From Hyaloscypha bicolor E (Eukaryota > Ascomycota > Leotiomycetes > Helotiales > Hyaloscyphaceae), in contig NW_020194684.1 in assembly GCF_002865645.1 (NCBI RefSeq), positions 4,937,952 through 5,001,951 of the forward strand: a stretch of 64,000 bases of DNA, read 5' to 3'. The notes beneath the pieces are model-generated. The model did no database searches, was not told the origin of the DNA, and was given only the letters and a program-made list of their open reading frames with translations. Position numbers and translations under genes: made by a program. Shown piece after piece: positions 1 to 11,209 of the stretch. The stretch's first letter is position 1. Each line of letters begins with the position of its first letter.

Positions 1-1
1 G

Positions 2-906
2 TGCGCTGATTGCACCGGCCCTGAGGTCGGCAGGCAATATTGTCCAAATGTCGGAGGGTACCTGGGAGTCAACCGAGATGGGTCATTTGCGGAGTACGAG
101 GTAGTGGATGGAAGAGAATGCTGTCTGTTGCCGGATAATGTAAGCTTTGAGACAGCTGCACCACTTGCTTGCGCTGGAATAACTGTCTGGGGTGGTTTGG
201 TCAGAGCAGGTCTGAAAGCTGGAGAAAGTGTCGCCATTGTTGGCGGCGGTGGCGGACTTGGGCATCTCGGAGTCCAGTTCGCCAAGGCTCTCGGTCTAAA
301 TGTCATTGCAATCGATGCTCGAGAGGAAGCGCTTTCTCTTTCCCGGGAATGCGGTGCTGATACTTTGGTCGATGCTAGATCGGGCAAGGAAAAGGTCGTT
401 GAAGAGGTCAAGAAAGTGACAGGAGGGCAGGGTGCGGATGCAACATTGAATGTCAGTGACCATGAATCAGCAGCGGCCACTGGAGCTGCTGTTACTAAGA
501 TGCATGGTAGGCTTTTATCTGTTCAAAACAATTCGTCATACAAATGATGCTTATATGATTAGGGGTTCTTGTGCAGATAGCTCAACCAACAAACATTAGT
601 GTCCCGTTCCAGGAGCTGGTCTTTCGCGATATAAGAATCCATGGTAGTCTTACCAGTGAGTATAATTATGTTCTGTCCCAGGTGTAGATATTGATGGAGA
701 TAGGTTCGAGAGGAGAGTGTCTCAAAATGCTCGATGTTGTTTCCAGACATAATATCAAGGTCAAGACCAACGCATTCAATGGTATTCAAGAAGTGCCAAA
801 GGCAATTGAGCTCGCCCACTCCGGAAAGATGCAGGGAAAGCCGGTCATAATTATCAACCAGGAAGCAATTGAAAACGAAAGAAAGTCTGGAATTAAGATG
901 GTTTAA
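2..906 (+). CDS. Zinc-containing alcohol dehydrogenase, 3' part (5' end outside window)
   Basis: Medium-chain alcohol dehydrogenase that would oxidise or reduce alcohols and aldehydes with NAD(P)(H) in the cytosol. The reading frame is open from base 2, so the start is off the window. Visible parts are the last cysteines of the structural-zinc loop (C-A-D-C ... Y-C-P-N), the Rossmann glycine motif (VGGGGGLGHLG), and a C-terminus ending near KSGIKMV. Two introns are inferred: 521-576, which joins MHGRLLS to IAQPTN, and 656-703, which joins GSLT to SSRGE. Both restore the usual family spacing. The first donor (GTTCAA) is weak. The catalytic-zinc half is not visible. A second ADH lies at 4102-5740 on the other strand; the two C-termini differ, so this is not a recent tandem duplicate. 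The family is clear; the substrate is unknown. Confidence 0.88.
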
Positions 907-1326
907 GCGAAAAGAGAAGTCTGCAGACATTTTGTTTTCTGGAAATTAACCACGCGGAATGGCGAAAGGGTGGTTGACTATAACAAGGTGAAAGCGCTTT
1001 TACGGGGTGATAGAAATATTGAGAATGGAAAGTTATAATTTTACAATACAATCGAGGAACATTGACGCCAACCGTTGAAGCTGGGAAGAAAAAAGTATAT
1101 TCAAAGCCCTAAGAGGAACATAAAATTGTCAAGCGGAGAGGCTCCCATTCTAAGAGTTTCCATGCTGCTTCTATAGATGTTGCCAAAGGAACGTTCAGAT
1201 ATTGAGAGGGATGGTAAAAACGTAGCAGGTGTGAAATGAACTGGATCAAAAACAGAAATGCCCAATAATCCTCCCCAAAGGCGAATACATCAGAAACAGC
1301 GGGGAACATCCTCCCCAAGCGCTCTC
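907..1326. other. Convergent intergenic spacer
   Basis: Spacer between the 3' ends of the ADH gene (+) and the SWIM-domain gene (-). It should hold both 3' UTRs. No convincing ORF or repeat is seen. Confidence 0.6.
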
Positions 1327-2799
1327 CTACTTCATACGCTTGGCTTTTCTTTCCATTGAGCTCGCAGGCCTCTTCCCATGTTGTGCGGCGGCGAGTACCT
1401 CCATTGAGCTCGCAGGTTCCCTCCCGGTTTCTGCTGCGCTAAGAGAGGTACTTGGCCCAGATCCACGTTTAAGCTGAGCGATAATTTCACTCAACTTGTC
1501 CGTGTAGGCTTTGGGCGCCGGACCCCATCCGATTGTCTTCAATACACGAAGAATCTCTTCCAAGTCATCAACAAATGGTTGAGCTTCTGGTAAGTCTAGG
1601 AGTGCTTTTAAGACGAAGTTCCCGCCTGCAGGATTCGCTCGAGATTGGGTAGCGATGAGCCGTTCATAAAGGTTGCGCTCGATCTGCGGCTCCGCGTGTG
1701 GTCGACGTCTTGGCCATTGTGAGTTCTGATAAGCATCGTGGTTGCGATCCTTTACGACAATTCTAAGAATGGAGACGAGTGACTTGGCAGCCTCCTCTCG
1801 AGATGATGGACTGAGAGGTTGTCTTTCGGTAACATTTTCACTGATGGCATTGGCAATGTCAACCAATTCCTGAGCGCACCAGACGATGTCGTATTGCTGA
1901 CCAGCAGCAGCAGGACCGAACTCCGAATAAGTGTCTAGACGGACAAATGTGTGTTGAGCTTTCAGGCCCATCTTGCGAAAGTAGTCCGTAGCACGAGCAT
2001 TGCGGGGTACAAGAGCATTGAACTGATGGAAGATGTCGTCGTCCTTGATTAAAATCCTTGCCAGAGTGGCCTCCAAATCTCCAAGAGTAAAGGGGTCATC
2101 CATTGAAATCTCGTCAGGCGCATCGAATATATCGGGTCGAAAGTCGTCTGTAGCGTAAGAAGATAACGTGGCCATTATGTCGCGAACCGTCTTCATCCGT
2201 TCTTTGATCATTCCTCTTGTTTGCCTTGGAATTGCCGAGGCTGAGTAGTCTTTCTTGAGTTGCCAAGTGGTCTCTTCCGTATCCGAATCGGTTCCTTCCC
2301 TGAGCTCCCAATGAAGCTCGTCGCAGAGAGTGTCGAGACCCATACTGAAAATTTGCTCATACGGAGTCACAGGTGATCCGTCGCCAATGTCCGCGCGTGT
2401 CCGGGACAGCTGTTCGAGTAGCCATGTAACATGGCGGCAGGTTGGCTCCTCGTTGCAAGAGCATGTTGGACTCCCAGCGTCCGTCGTACTGATTCGGATG
2501 CTGTATCTTCGTACCTCTGCATATGATATTTGGAAGGCATAGCGTGTTCCATGCTGTCGGCAATGGTCAAGAGCAAAGAGACGTCCACTCCAAGAGACAT
2601 CAGTGCCTTCTTCGTGACCTTCCTCGGGCTCCTCCTCAGAGTTATCGTCATCGCTTGCATCCGAGCTCGAAGGATCGTCGTCCCTGGCTGGGGCTTTGCC
2701 TTTGCCCTTTCCGCCGTAGTGACCGCGTCTGTGGCTCCGAGGTGATTGCATCCCCTGTGTAATAGAGAGCTTGCTGAAGCTGGAAATCGGTGGAGACAT
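1327..2799 (-). CDS. SWIM-type zinc-finger protein
   Basis: Single open frame of 490 aa from the first in-frame ATG at 2799. The frame stays open to 2853 but only from a GTG, and a second candidate ATG lies at 2751. A basic and acidic disordered N-terminus (KGKGKAPARDDD, then a DDD/EEE-rich run) precedes a SWIM motif of the form CxC...CxH: C-S-C-N-E-E-P-T-C-R-H at about residues 113-123. SWIM domains bind zinc and occur in fungal proteins linked to DNA or protein interaction. The rest is mostly helical with no recognised catalytic motif. It ends in a basic tail (KRPASSMERKAKRMK). No intron is needed. The exact role is unknown; a nuclear location is an inference from the basic segments. Confidence 0.8.
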   Translation of the reverse strand: MSPPISSFSKLSITQGMQSPRSHRRGHYGGKGKGKAPARDDDPSSSDASDDDNSEEEPEEGHEEGTDVSWSGRLFALDHCRQHGTRYAFQISYAEVRRYSIRISTTDAGSPTCSCNEEPTCRHVTWLLEQLSRTRADIGDGSPVTPYEQIFSMGLDTLCDELHWELREGTDSDTEETTWQLKKDYSASAIPRQTRGMIKERMKTVRDIMATLSSYATDDFRPDIFDAPDEISMDDPFTLGDLEATLARILIKDDDIFHQFNALVPRNARATDYFRKMGLKAQHTFVRLDTYSEFGPAAAGQQYDIVWCAQELVDIANAISENVTERQPLSPSSREEAAKSLVSILRIVVKDRNHDAYQNSQWPRRRPHAEPQIERNLYERLIATQSRANPAGGNFVLKALLDLPEAQPFVDDLEEILRVLKTIGWGPAPKAYTDKLSEIIAQLKRGSGPSTSLSAAETGREPASSMEVLAAAQHGKRPASSMERKAKRMK

Positions 2800-4101
2800 A
2801 AGGACACAGGATGTATTGGGTTGGCAATGGGCTTGGAGAATCCATAGCGGCACAGTTGGCTCTTATATACTTGAATATCGAGGGCGGCCGTTCTTCTGCC
2901 TGTAATGAATCCCTCGACGTCAGAGTCTTCAAGCGTCTGTTAGGCGCCGTTGACGAGGGATGCTGGGCCCTGTCCATACTACTAGGAAAAGAGGTCTCGT
3001 CGACCGCGGCCGGGCCTTCGAAACGGCCGGCTGGGAGTGTGGGCGAGTGCGCTGTGATATAGCAATGTTGGAAATCTGGCTCGATGCCAGATTTGCCCAT
3101 CGTGCTGCACCTCGCCATGGAGGGGTGATGTTGGGAAAGAGATAGAGAACAAGGATGTGCCGCCTCGCGTCGAGCAGCCTCGAGAGATTGCCCAATGCGA
3201 GGCCAGGCACGGGCCCCGAGGCTGACTCCCAATTTTGGAGCTGAGTTTGCCTCTGTCCCTGTGCCCTCTCTTGCTAACCTGCCAATGTGCCAACACCACT
3301 CGGTGCAATATACTTTACCCCGTTGGCTGGGCATTCTCTCTGCTCCAAACCCCCTATTGAGTGTCCATCTCATCTATCTGAGATAGCGGAATCAGGACGG
3401 ATTGGCCCTTGTGGTCGTTGCTTCCCTGGGAGGGAGATGCAGGTGGAATCCCGCCAGACGACGACGGCCCTCAGTCACACGCAGCATCATCATGCAATGC
3501 AAGCAGGTTCTTGCCGTTCCCAACTGTCCCAACATCGTCTTCTCCTAATTGCCTGCCGTGGATCGTGCCGGGTGGACCTTGCGTCAAGTGACGAGCTTCG
3601 GCTGCAGCAAGGATGGCTTTTGGACAAACCAACAAAAGGCTGTGGCGCAGCAACCCCACCACGGTTCATAAGCTTCCGTCTTTGTGGACCCCTTTGCATA
3701 TTATGCATGGCAATAAGTCAGAGTCATGAACTCATTGTCCGGAGTCCAGGCTGGACACTGGACGTTGGTAACTCGGCCGCACCGCAAAAGGAGCCCAGAA
3801 ACGGTTCGTCCGGGGAAAACTTTCAGCTTACGGCCCCACCGAAGTCATTGGGTTCCACTCCGGGGCTTCCCCTCCTTGAAGAGCTTCTAGAAGCCATCAA
3901 AGGCTACGAGGCTTTGTTTGAGAGAGCGACCAATATGCTCATATTGCACTCATTTGCCACTTCAGCCCTAAAGTCCTCGTTTAATCTACCATACAGTACT
4001 GGGACATCGCGTCCAACCCCCTTTTTACATTGACTTTCTGTCTGCATTGGACTGATCAAAGTTCGATGGATGCCTAGTACAATGGGATGCCTAATTGAAA
4101 C
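2800..4101. other. Upstream region of the SWIM gene and 3' flank of the ADH gene
   Basis: About 1.3 kb without a supportable gene. Overlapping open frames exist on both strands (for example 3287-4033 + and 2648-3373 -), but none shows a recognisable domain or a clear advantage over its opposite-strand partner. It should contain the SWIM-gene promoter next to 2800 and the ADH 3' UTR next to 4101. Confidence 0.5.
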
Positions 4102-5740
4102 TCATTGGAGGTCAAGGACCACTCTCCCCTGCATCTTTCCTTCTGACATCTCCTGAAAGACCTCAGTGAGTTTTTCCATCTTCTCAATTCTCAGACGAGT
4201 CTTGACGACTCCACGGGCGGCCATCTCGAGGACCTCTATTGCCTCTCTCTGATTGCCTACCGCACTCCCCTTGATGTTGTGTTCCATTGCAACCATCATA
4301 GCTGGGAAAGCTTTTGCAATTGGGACCATGTCGCCCTCCGGCATTCCCACACATACCAATGTCCCTCCAAACCTGAGGAAGTCGAGAGCCTGGGCGTATG
4401 CATTGTTCGATGCTGTGCAGACGATCACGGCTGATGCACCTAGACCTGGAGGACGTTAATACTTCGGTTTTGTTTCACTGTTTTCTTTGAGTGAATTATT
4501 CCTTACCGCCGGTAACTTTCTTCACCTCCTCAGCGAGTGTTTTGTCATCAAATTTGGTGATATCGAGGAAAACTTCTGCACCACATTCCTTGACCAGGCT
4601 CTCCTTACTACCATGGTCGATCCCGATGATTCTCATGGCCATACCTCTGCTCCCGATTTGAGTGGCAAGATGACCCTTTTCGAATTAGCGAGTAATCCGA
4701 ACAGCCGGAAAAGGGGGTCATCTTACAAGACCTCCGCCAGCCCCAACTATTCACATGTCAATATGTGCGATTTCTTTCGAATGCAATGGAATACAACATA
4801 CCTATAACGGCCCACTGGCCGCTCTTCGCATCGGATTTGCGCAAGGCTGAATATGCTAAAAATAAAGCCAAGGTGTGAGCCTCGCCAGTGCGGCCATTTA
4901 TGCGACCTTTTGAGGCTGTGAAAATTTTTGAACTCACTTGTCACGCCGGCACAAAGCATTGGAGCAGCGTCTTCTGAGCTAAGAGAATCAGGGATAGGAG
5001 TCACATAGTTGGCAGGTGCTAGAGCATATTGCTATGAAGGTTAGTATGGACGGGCCAATGGCCTTGGGATCGATCGAATCCGCGCCACAAAATGTAACTT
5101 ACTTGAAATGTGCCCGGATCTGTGGGTCGGTCAGAATGAGTCTCTCGCCAATGGTTGAGGATTCCGGGTAGGGGGTTAACATACGATAGTAGCCTGAAAT
5201 TTTTTGATTCTGCACGATAAATCGGTCAGGCCGGTAGGTTGCAACGGATCAACTCACTTACAAAGCAGACACCATCTCTGCCCTCAAGGCATGGAGGGCA
5301 CGCTCCACAAGCATAGGCAATCCACTGCCTAGATCTCAGCTTTCATTGCCGCCTGATGTTCTTCGCCGGACTACTCACCTTGATGCCAACACGATCGCCG
5401 ACTTTTACTCGATCGGAACCGGGACCAAGCTTATGGACTACTCCCACCCCCTCGTGGCCGCCAATTTGTCCGGGTTGCGTGGGATAGGGTACTGACCAAT
5501 CTGTCAGGATCGAACATGAGGCAATGACTCGAACTTACGCCCACGCCATGAGTTCTCCATGACTCCCATGTCGGAATGACATACTCCAGAGTGCGTGAGT
5601 CGAACAAGCACATCTCCTGGTCCTGGGTCTGGCGTATTGAGCTCCACAATTCTCGTGGATATTGTTCCAGGCTTGTCATAAACGGCTGCCTTGTACGTCT
5701 TTGGAATATCAAAAGTCTTTTGTGTAGCTTCGGCTGCCAT
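4102..5740 (-). CDS. Zinc-containing alcohol dehydrogenase, multi-exon
   Basis: Complete medium-chain zinc alcohol dehydrogenase starting MAAEATQKTFDIP at 5740 and ending RVVLDLQ at 4102. In order: catalytic-zinc cysteine in GVCHSD, catalytic-zinc histidine in IGGHEG, structural-zinc loop CGACPPCLEGRDGVC near 5275-5325, and Rossmann motif GAGGGLGHLA spliced across an intron at about 4681-4718. Several short introns interrupt it. The first, in the 5500s, joins SWRG to HWSVPYP. The C-terminal exon (4102-4428 and upstream) covers the coenzyme domain. Expected activity is NAD(H)-dependent alcohol/aldehyde oxidoreduction in the cytosol. The gene faces away from the lactate monooxygenase-like gene at 6725, so the two may share a control region. 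I worked out most but not all exon borders. Confidence 0.87.
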
Positions 5741-6724
5741 GTTTGCGATTCAAGTTGGTGATTTGGTTTGCTTGAAAAATAGCTCACAATAGAATTAGGC
5801 GTTCAATAAAGCAGAAATCCGGGGGCGGCCAGGTACATATACATCTTCTCGATATGAATGTGGGCACAGCTCCGCTCGCCATCTCTCGCACTCCTTCCGC
5901 ACCAGTCTAAAGTGAGATCCAATTGACCCATTCTTACGAGCGCCGAGGTGTTGCTGGTTTCTTGAGCGAGGGGCTGCTGTAGCTGGTGGGTGCGAGGTGG
6001 GGTCTTTGCGGGGTAGACATACAATGCAATACCCCTGTGTCCTTCTACAAACACATCGTTTCGCTTTCATCTTCTTAGATAACGTGAGTTCTGAGAATAA
6101 GTCTCAGATTAGGACTACCTAATAACATGTTCAGCAGACCGCATGCTTAATATGAAGTCTATATCGATGATCGCTCCTATAGAATTACAGTTTAATGCTT
6201 GGTGGAAGGCCGAGCTACCCCGCCTCTGCTCGGCCACGACTTTTTGTCGAAAAGCCGCAAATTAAGTCCTATCTTAGTGACCAAAGTCTTCCTTAGATTC
6301 TTGGAACTGACCAATTCAGATAGTCCAGATTTATCGGAGATCTAGAATCCCATATATGTAAGATAAATTTTGAGAAGCTTGCGGTGATTCCGAGGTGACC
6401 GATTGTCAGGTCGAGTCCGACACACTTCACTTCACAACCCTAATTTTATAAACACCTGGAAGTATATATTAGCACACAGAGCAGATCTACCTTCAAGCTA
6501 ACTGTCAAGCAATGAAGTTAATAAGAGAATATTGCACGTGATCCCGATGAAATTGGCAAATATGACGTACCTCGGCTCGTTCTCTATGACTCTATGAGCA
6601 CAGGAAGGAATGGTTCCGCTTCTCTTCAGACCATATTCCTCGCTCCTTCCTTTCATCACTTCCCACTTTGACTGAAATATCCCCTTTACGAAAACCTGTT
6701 CTTGCATCAGGAACGTCTTCATCC
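5741..6724. promoter_or_regulatory. Divergent intergenic region between ADH and lactate monooxygenase-like genes
   Basis: Nearly 1 kb between two diverging start codons, so it must contain both promoters. No ORF with family features is seen. The frames at 5795-6070 and 6498-6890 on the minus strand lack recognisable motifs, and the latter overlaps exon 1 of the downstream gene. Confidence 0.5.
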
Positions 6725-8144
6725 ATGAATAAACAGCAGCCCCAGTCCGTTCATGGCACTGAGCAGCATCGGCAATATGGAGCTTTTCAGAACGAGATAT
6801 ATCGAAGTGAGCAGCCTCACACAAAGCTTCAATCATTTCTTTGGATGCTAATTTAATCCGTAGAGGGCATGTTCGAGCAACAGCTCCCAATCGTCACCAC
6901 CAACCCGAACAATCTGGAGGATCAAGCAAAGAGCATACTGAAGCCGACGGCATTCAATTATGTAGCTGGAGGAGCGGGTGAGAGGGCAACCATGGATGCA
7001 AATCGACTGGCATTTCGGCAATGGAAGATGGTTCCCAGAATGCTGCGGCCAACGACACATCGGGATCTCTGTGTGACCTTGTTCGGCGAGAAATACGGTA
7101 GTCTCCCCCCAATATCAAATTTCAGGAGCCTGTACCTAATCATTAATCTCAGACAGCCCCGTCCTAATGGCACCCGTTGGGGTGCAGCAAATCTTCCACG
7201 AGGACAAGGAAACAGGCCTCTCAGAAGTATGCTCAGAAATCGGTGTCCCCTATATCCTCAGCACAGCATCCAGCTCCAGCATCGAAGAAGTGGCAAAGTC
7301 AAACGGCAACGGACCACGATGGTTCCAACTATACTGGCCACAATCTGATGATATCACCATCTCCCTCCTAAAGCGGGCCCAAGCAAGCGGATATAAAGTC
7401 CTAGTCGTAACACTAGACACCTGGGCCCTAGCCTGGCGACCCGCCGATCTAGATGGCGGCTACGTCCCCTTCGCGAAAGGTATTGGTAACGCAACGGGCT
7501 TCACAGACCCCGTATTCCGCCAAAAATTTCGGGAGAAATTCAATACCACGCCAGAAGAGAGGGTGCTTCAAGCCTCCAACGAGTGGGTCGGCAATATCTT
7601 TTCCGGCGCGGCGCATTCTTGGGAGCAGATTGCACTGTTGAAGAAGAATTGGGAGGGGCCGATTGTGCTGAAAGGGATACAGCATCCTGAGGATGCGAAG
7701 TTGGCTGTTGAGGCTGGTGTTGATGGCATTATATGTAGTAATCATGGGGGAAGACAATTAGATGGGGCGGTGGGGAGCCTGGAGATGCTTCCTGAGATCG
7801 TGGATGCGGTCGGTGATAAATTGACTGTGCTATTTGACAGTGGGATCCGGACTGGAGTTGACATTATCAAAGCACTGTCTCTTGGAGCCAAAGCAGTGTT
7901 GATTGGAAGACCGGCCATTTACGGGTTGGCAATTGGCGGAAAGGTAAGTTTGATGTGTAGTCTTACCATTGAATGAAACAAAGGCTAACTTTAGTTTTAG
8001 CAAGGAGCAAAGCAGGTCTTGCAGGGTATCTTAGCTGACCTTGATCAATCGATGGGACTTGCTGGGATTGCAAATATTGCTGACTGTAATCGATCCATGA
8101 TTCGGAGGGTGCAATATGGAGGGGATACGAAATCGTCGAACTAG
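6725..8144 (+). CDS. FMN-dependent alpha-hydroxyacid dehydrogenase, lactate 2-monooxygenase-like
   Basis: Four exons inferred: 6725-6806, 6864-7097, 7153-7943, 8001-8144 (1251 nt, 416 aa, in frame throughout). Exon 1 is short and supplies YGAFQNEIYR, which joins KGMFEQQLPIVTT; an upstream in-frame ATG at 6668 is the alternative start. The FMN/active-site signature SNHGGRQ is intact (catalytic His). The segment WRPADLDGGYVPF followed by GFTDPVF resembles the insertion typical of lactate 2-monooxygenases rather than cytochrome b2. The family oxidises 2-hydroxyacids to ketoacids; the monooxygenase subtype decarboxylates lactate to acetate. There is no cytochrome b5 domain and no clear targeting peptide. 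It is divergent from the ADH at 4102-5740. Family is sure, subtype fairly likely, natural substrate unknown. Confidence 0.9.
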
Positions 8145-8788
8145 ACGGAGAGGAGAGCTCTATACAGAAACTAAATGCCATGTCAATTGACCACAAATCT
8201 CACAACCGAGACCAAAGCCACAATGCCCCCTCCTCCCCCCGCGTCGCTTTGTCCCTTTTTGCTCGCTAATAGGACCGGCTGAGCTCGCCTGCTTTCAGAG
8301 GAGGTCGTATTAAATAAGGCTTTTCCTGATATCAGCAAGCGACACGACGTGTAAGTTAAAGCCGTTGTTGACTCGCTTTAGCGAGGTGGCAATCTCCCTT
8401 TTTAGGGGAAAGGTGATAGGGGTTGTCCTCAATCAAGTATTAGAGAGGTCCTTTTAATCGACTGGACGTCTCTCCGAACTGTTCTTCTTAGTTTTTCAAC
8501 ATTTTGGAAATTGGAAATCTATTGAATTTTTTATTATTTTACTGTAGCCGAGTTCGGGGAGGCATGTACAGTACATGATAGGGCTATGGTCTTGACTCTT
8601 GGACATTAGAGTCCGCTCGGAGGACCTCAACTCAGGTGACGAATATCAATCCCCAGATCCCGTTCCGCTATACCTATTCCCAAGGAATCGGAATCAGCGT
8701 ACTTCTCTCAGGTGTTAACTGTAGTAGAATGTCCTAAGAGATATTGGACATTGCTACGAGAGGGATTTACAGTCCAAGAAGATGGGAC
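8145..8788. other. Convergent intergenic spacer
   Basis: Lies between the stop of the flavoenzyme gene and the end of the minus-strand gene at 8789. No ORF, repeat or RNA gene is recognised. Confidence 0.5.
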
Positions 8789-9864
8789 TTACCCCTTCAA
8801 TTGCGAGCACGGAACCTGATTGTTCTCGATGAATGCGATATCGACTTTGATACCGTGGAGGTCTCTGAATGTACTATCGGTTGGGATATAAGGTGCTTTC
8901 ACCATGATCTCTCCTCTCACCGCAACAGGAGCATTCTTCCCGGTGGACAGGGTGGTGTTGAAAAGATTGAGCTGATTATCACACGATAGACCGTCTGTGA
9001 AACTCGGTTGATTTGTTATATTAACGTAGCTGTCTTTTATTAGTTTGGAATCTCCTTAAGATATCCAGGCATGGAGAGGACTTGCAAATCAAGAGGCCAT
9101 GGGGCGATGCCCCGAGTTGGCTTGAACTTTGTCGTGACAACTGGATGAATACTGCTCAAATCGGTGTAGGCATCCAAGAATATTTCCTGGGATCCTTTAT
9201 CCACCATATCAGCACTCTTGAATGCGTAAGCATCAAGTGAAGGGGTGAAGTTGGTTGGCACAGGTATTTGGCCATACGATGCGGCCCCTCCCAGTGCAAC
9301 GAGATTGTCACTTGAGATCAGAATATATTTTTCATACGCAAAACTCGAGTATCCGTCTCCAAGTAAATCCACGAAGGGATAAAATATCATTAATTTCTAT
9401 AACCTTCGTGTCAGCGTTGATAATTCACTAATTGGGGCATTGATATACCTGAAAATCGGGCACAGAGAGGCCTAAAGAAAACAATCCGACGCCATGATCA
9501 AAACCGGCTCGAACAATAAGCTGTAAATTAAGTCAGATCCTGAACTTATCAGTAAGTAGCGTGAAAGAAGTATCATTACCGGGTAGCTATCACGGGGGAA
9601 CCCAAACAATTGACACTCATACGCCTTTCTCAAAATATTATATTGAGCTGGAATGATGCTCCTGGCCAGCTTGTAAGGAATAGGTACAACGGCAATTGTC
9701 CCATTGATCGTGCCAGTAACATTGTTTGGATATTGTGTGGCAATTGGATTTGGAGAGGATTCGCTTCTGGCGCTCAAAAGATGTTCCTGAATAAAGTTGG
9801 GAATTGAAAATGAGCTCGCGAGACTGAAGAGCAGCGATATGAGTGGGAATGTGACCAAATGCAT
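8789..9864 (-). CDS. Secreted protein, probable acetoacetate decarboxylase-like fold; frame broken near 9035
   Basis: The start at 9864 gives a signal peptide (MHLVTFPLISLLFSLASSF) and several N-x-T/S glycosylation sites, so it is probably secreted. Exons inferred: 9864-9580, 9520-9449, 9396-9040. They encode NGTIAVVPIPYKLARSIIP, RAGFDHGVG and VDLLGDGYSSF, which I associate with fungal acetoacetate-decarboxylase-fold proteins (from memory, not a search). This frame stops at 9040 after MPGYLKEIPN (237 aa). The next 230 bases on the same strand keep a protein-like frame, TNQPSFTDGLSCDNQ to VPCSQLKG, ending at 8789. That frame is out of register with exon 3. No GT-AG intron with matching phase joins them, so the gene is either truncated by a small insertion or has an unusual splice. 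Function unknown. Confidence 0.55.
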
Positions 9865-10559
9865 GCTGAACAATCGAGGCTCAGACTTGAACGCGATGAT
9901 GAAAAATACGTCTGAACTTTCTAAAATTAAGATGGAAAGAAAGATCAAAGTCTCCAACAGACCGCTCGTCAATCTTTACATCACACTTTCTTAGTGGCAC
10001 GGTCTATTCCGTACCTTGCAACGCACGAGGCTGACTAGCTCCCGAAATTTTCGTGATATGAGACAGTGAGAGCTGACCACAGGACGCCTCATCCATCATC
10101 CTTGCCCTGCTCGAGCATGGTGTAAGATTACATTTCCAGTTCCGATTCGACCGTGTGTCGAAAACATGGGGGTAAACTATCCCTTGTTCCCATCCTTGGA
10201 TGAAGGTTACACGATCTCCCAGTTCCCCTCTTGTCTTGCGGGTAAGGCAGATACCGAAGACAATCTGCAGACTATCACCTTAACGATTCTTAATGAAGGA
10301 ACTAATTTGATTATTAATTACTGAATTTACCACGCAAAAGACTCCAACCCGTACCTTTCCTCGCAACCCAGTTGCACTTTTCGTGGGAATGATCGTCCTC
10401 AGAGACGCCGGAACTGCGGTCTTTTTAATACTCACCTCAGTGTACAAAAACGACCAGCTTTGGATCCAGTTCATCCATCACAGAAATATTGAGTCTGTAC
10501 AATGAAAAACCTGCCTAGACTAGCACCAAATACAATTCGGTGTGAATGACACCATTTAT
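9865..10559. other. Intergenic region
   Basis: Upstream of the secreted-protein gene and downstream of the dienelactone hydrolase remnant. A small minus-strand frame (10280-10474, 64 codons) has no recognisable features. Nothing else is supported. Confidence 0.4.
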
Positions 10560-11209
10560 TTTCGCTTAGTTCTACTGGGAACTTGTTGAAAAACTCAATC
10601 CCTTGCTTCTCGGCATCGTCCATATGCATCGTCAATTTCTCCGTGGGCCTCGAGGATTGCCCATCGTCCACCCTAATAAAAGCTAAGGGCGTCTACTTTT
10701 CCAGTTCCTGGAATGTTCCGAACAGCTTTGACGAATGAATCGATAAGAGGTTTTGTGAAAGCTTCTCGGTGTTTGATAAACCAAGGCGGCAATGCCGTCC
10801 CAACAGTTGTAATGGCTGTCGTCTTGTCGATCAACGTAAGTCGCTAACGATCCCTGAGATTGGGCTCCACTGAGTCGAGGAATTCAAGCGGAAGCGAGTC
10901 TCCCCGGTGAACTCTAGAATACAACAGTAAAATCTAGCTTTACTGTATTTATCGGCGGGGAGGCGAACATTCTTAAACTCCCAACCGAAGACTGAAATTG
11001 GCTCAGCTGCAGTACATTGATCGATATGGAAGACTTACACTATCTACAAGAAAAACAATTAACTTCGCTCCCGATCCGTCTTTAGGAGCAGCGACATAAG
11101 CCTGTAGGGAATCAATTTTCTCGATCTTTCCAGTTGGATTGCCATCATGGACCTTGCCAGACGGGCAGCACTCACCCATACCCACACCGGCTAACATTTT
11201 GACTTCCAA
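10560..11209 (-). pseudogene. Dienelactone hydrolase family pseudogene
   Basis: The start region (MLAGVGMGECCPSGK, then TGKIEKIDSLQAYVA) and a spliced continuation FLVD-IFGWEFKNVRLPADKYSK are typical of fungal dienelactone hydrolases, alpha/beta hydrolases with a Cys nucleophile. The rest is decayed. After KYSKA the frame shifts at least twice. GDSLPLEFLDSVEPN runs into an in-frame stop (DR*R). The nucleophile elbow, normally G-F-C-x-G-G, reads S-F-Y-stop-G-G, so the Cys is lost. EAHGEIDDAY then jumps frame directly into DDAEKQGIEFFNKF, which belongs near the C-terminus; roughly 60-70 codons including the catalytic Asp/His region are missing. No functional product is expected. Live paralogues may exist elsewhere in the genome. 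Confidence 0.85.

Noticed and set aside
3287..4033. 248-codon plus-strand frame
   Set aside because: No recognisable domain, composition like the surrounding spacer, and a similar-length frame on the opposite strand (2648-3373) nearby; treated as chance.
6370..6435. Possible tRNA (GGTCGAGTCC resembles a T-loop)
   Set aside because: No acceptor stem, D-arm or anticodon arm could be folded around it.
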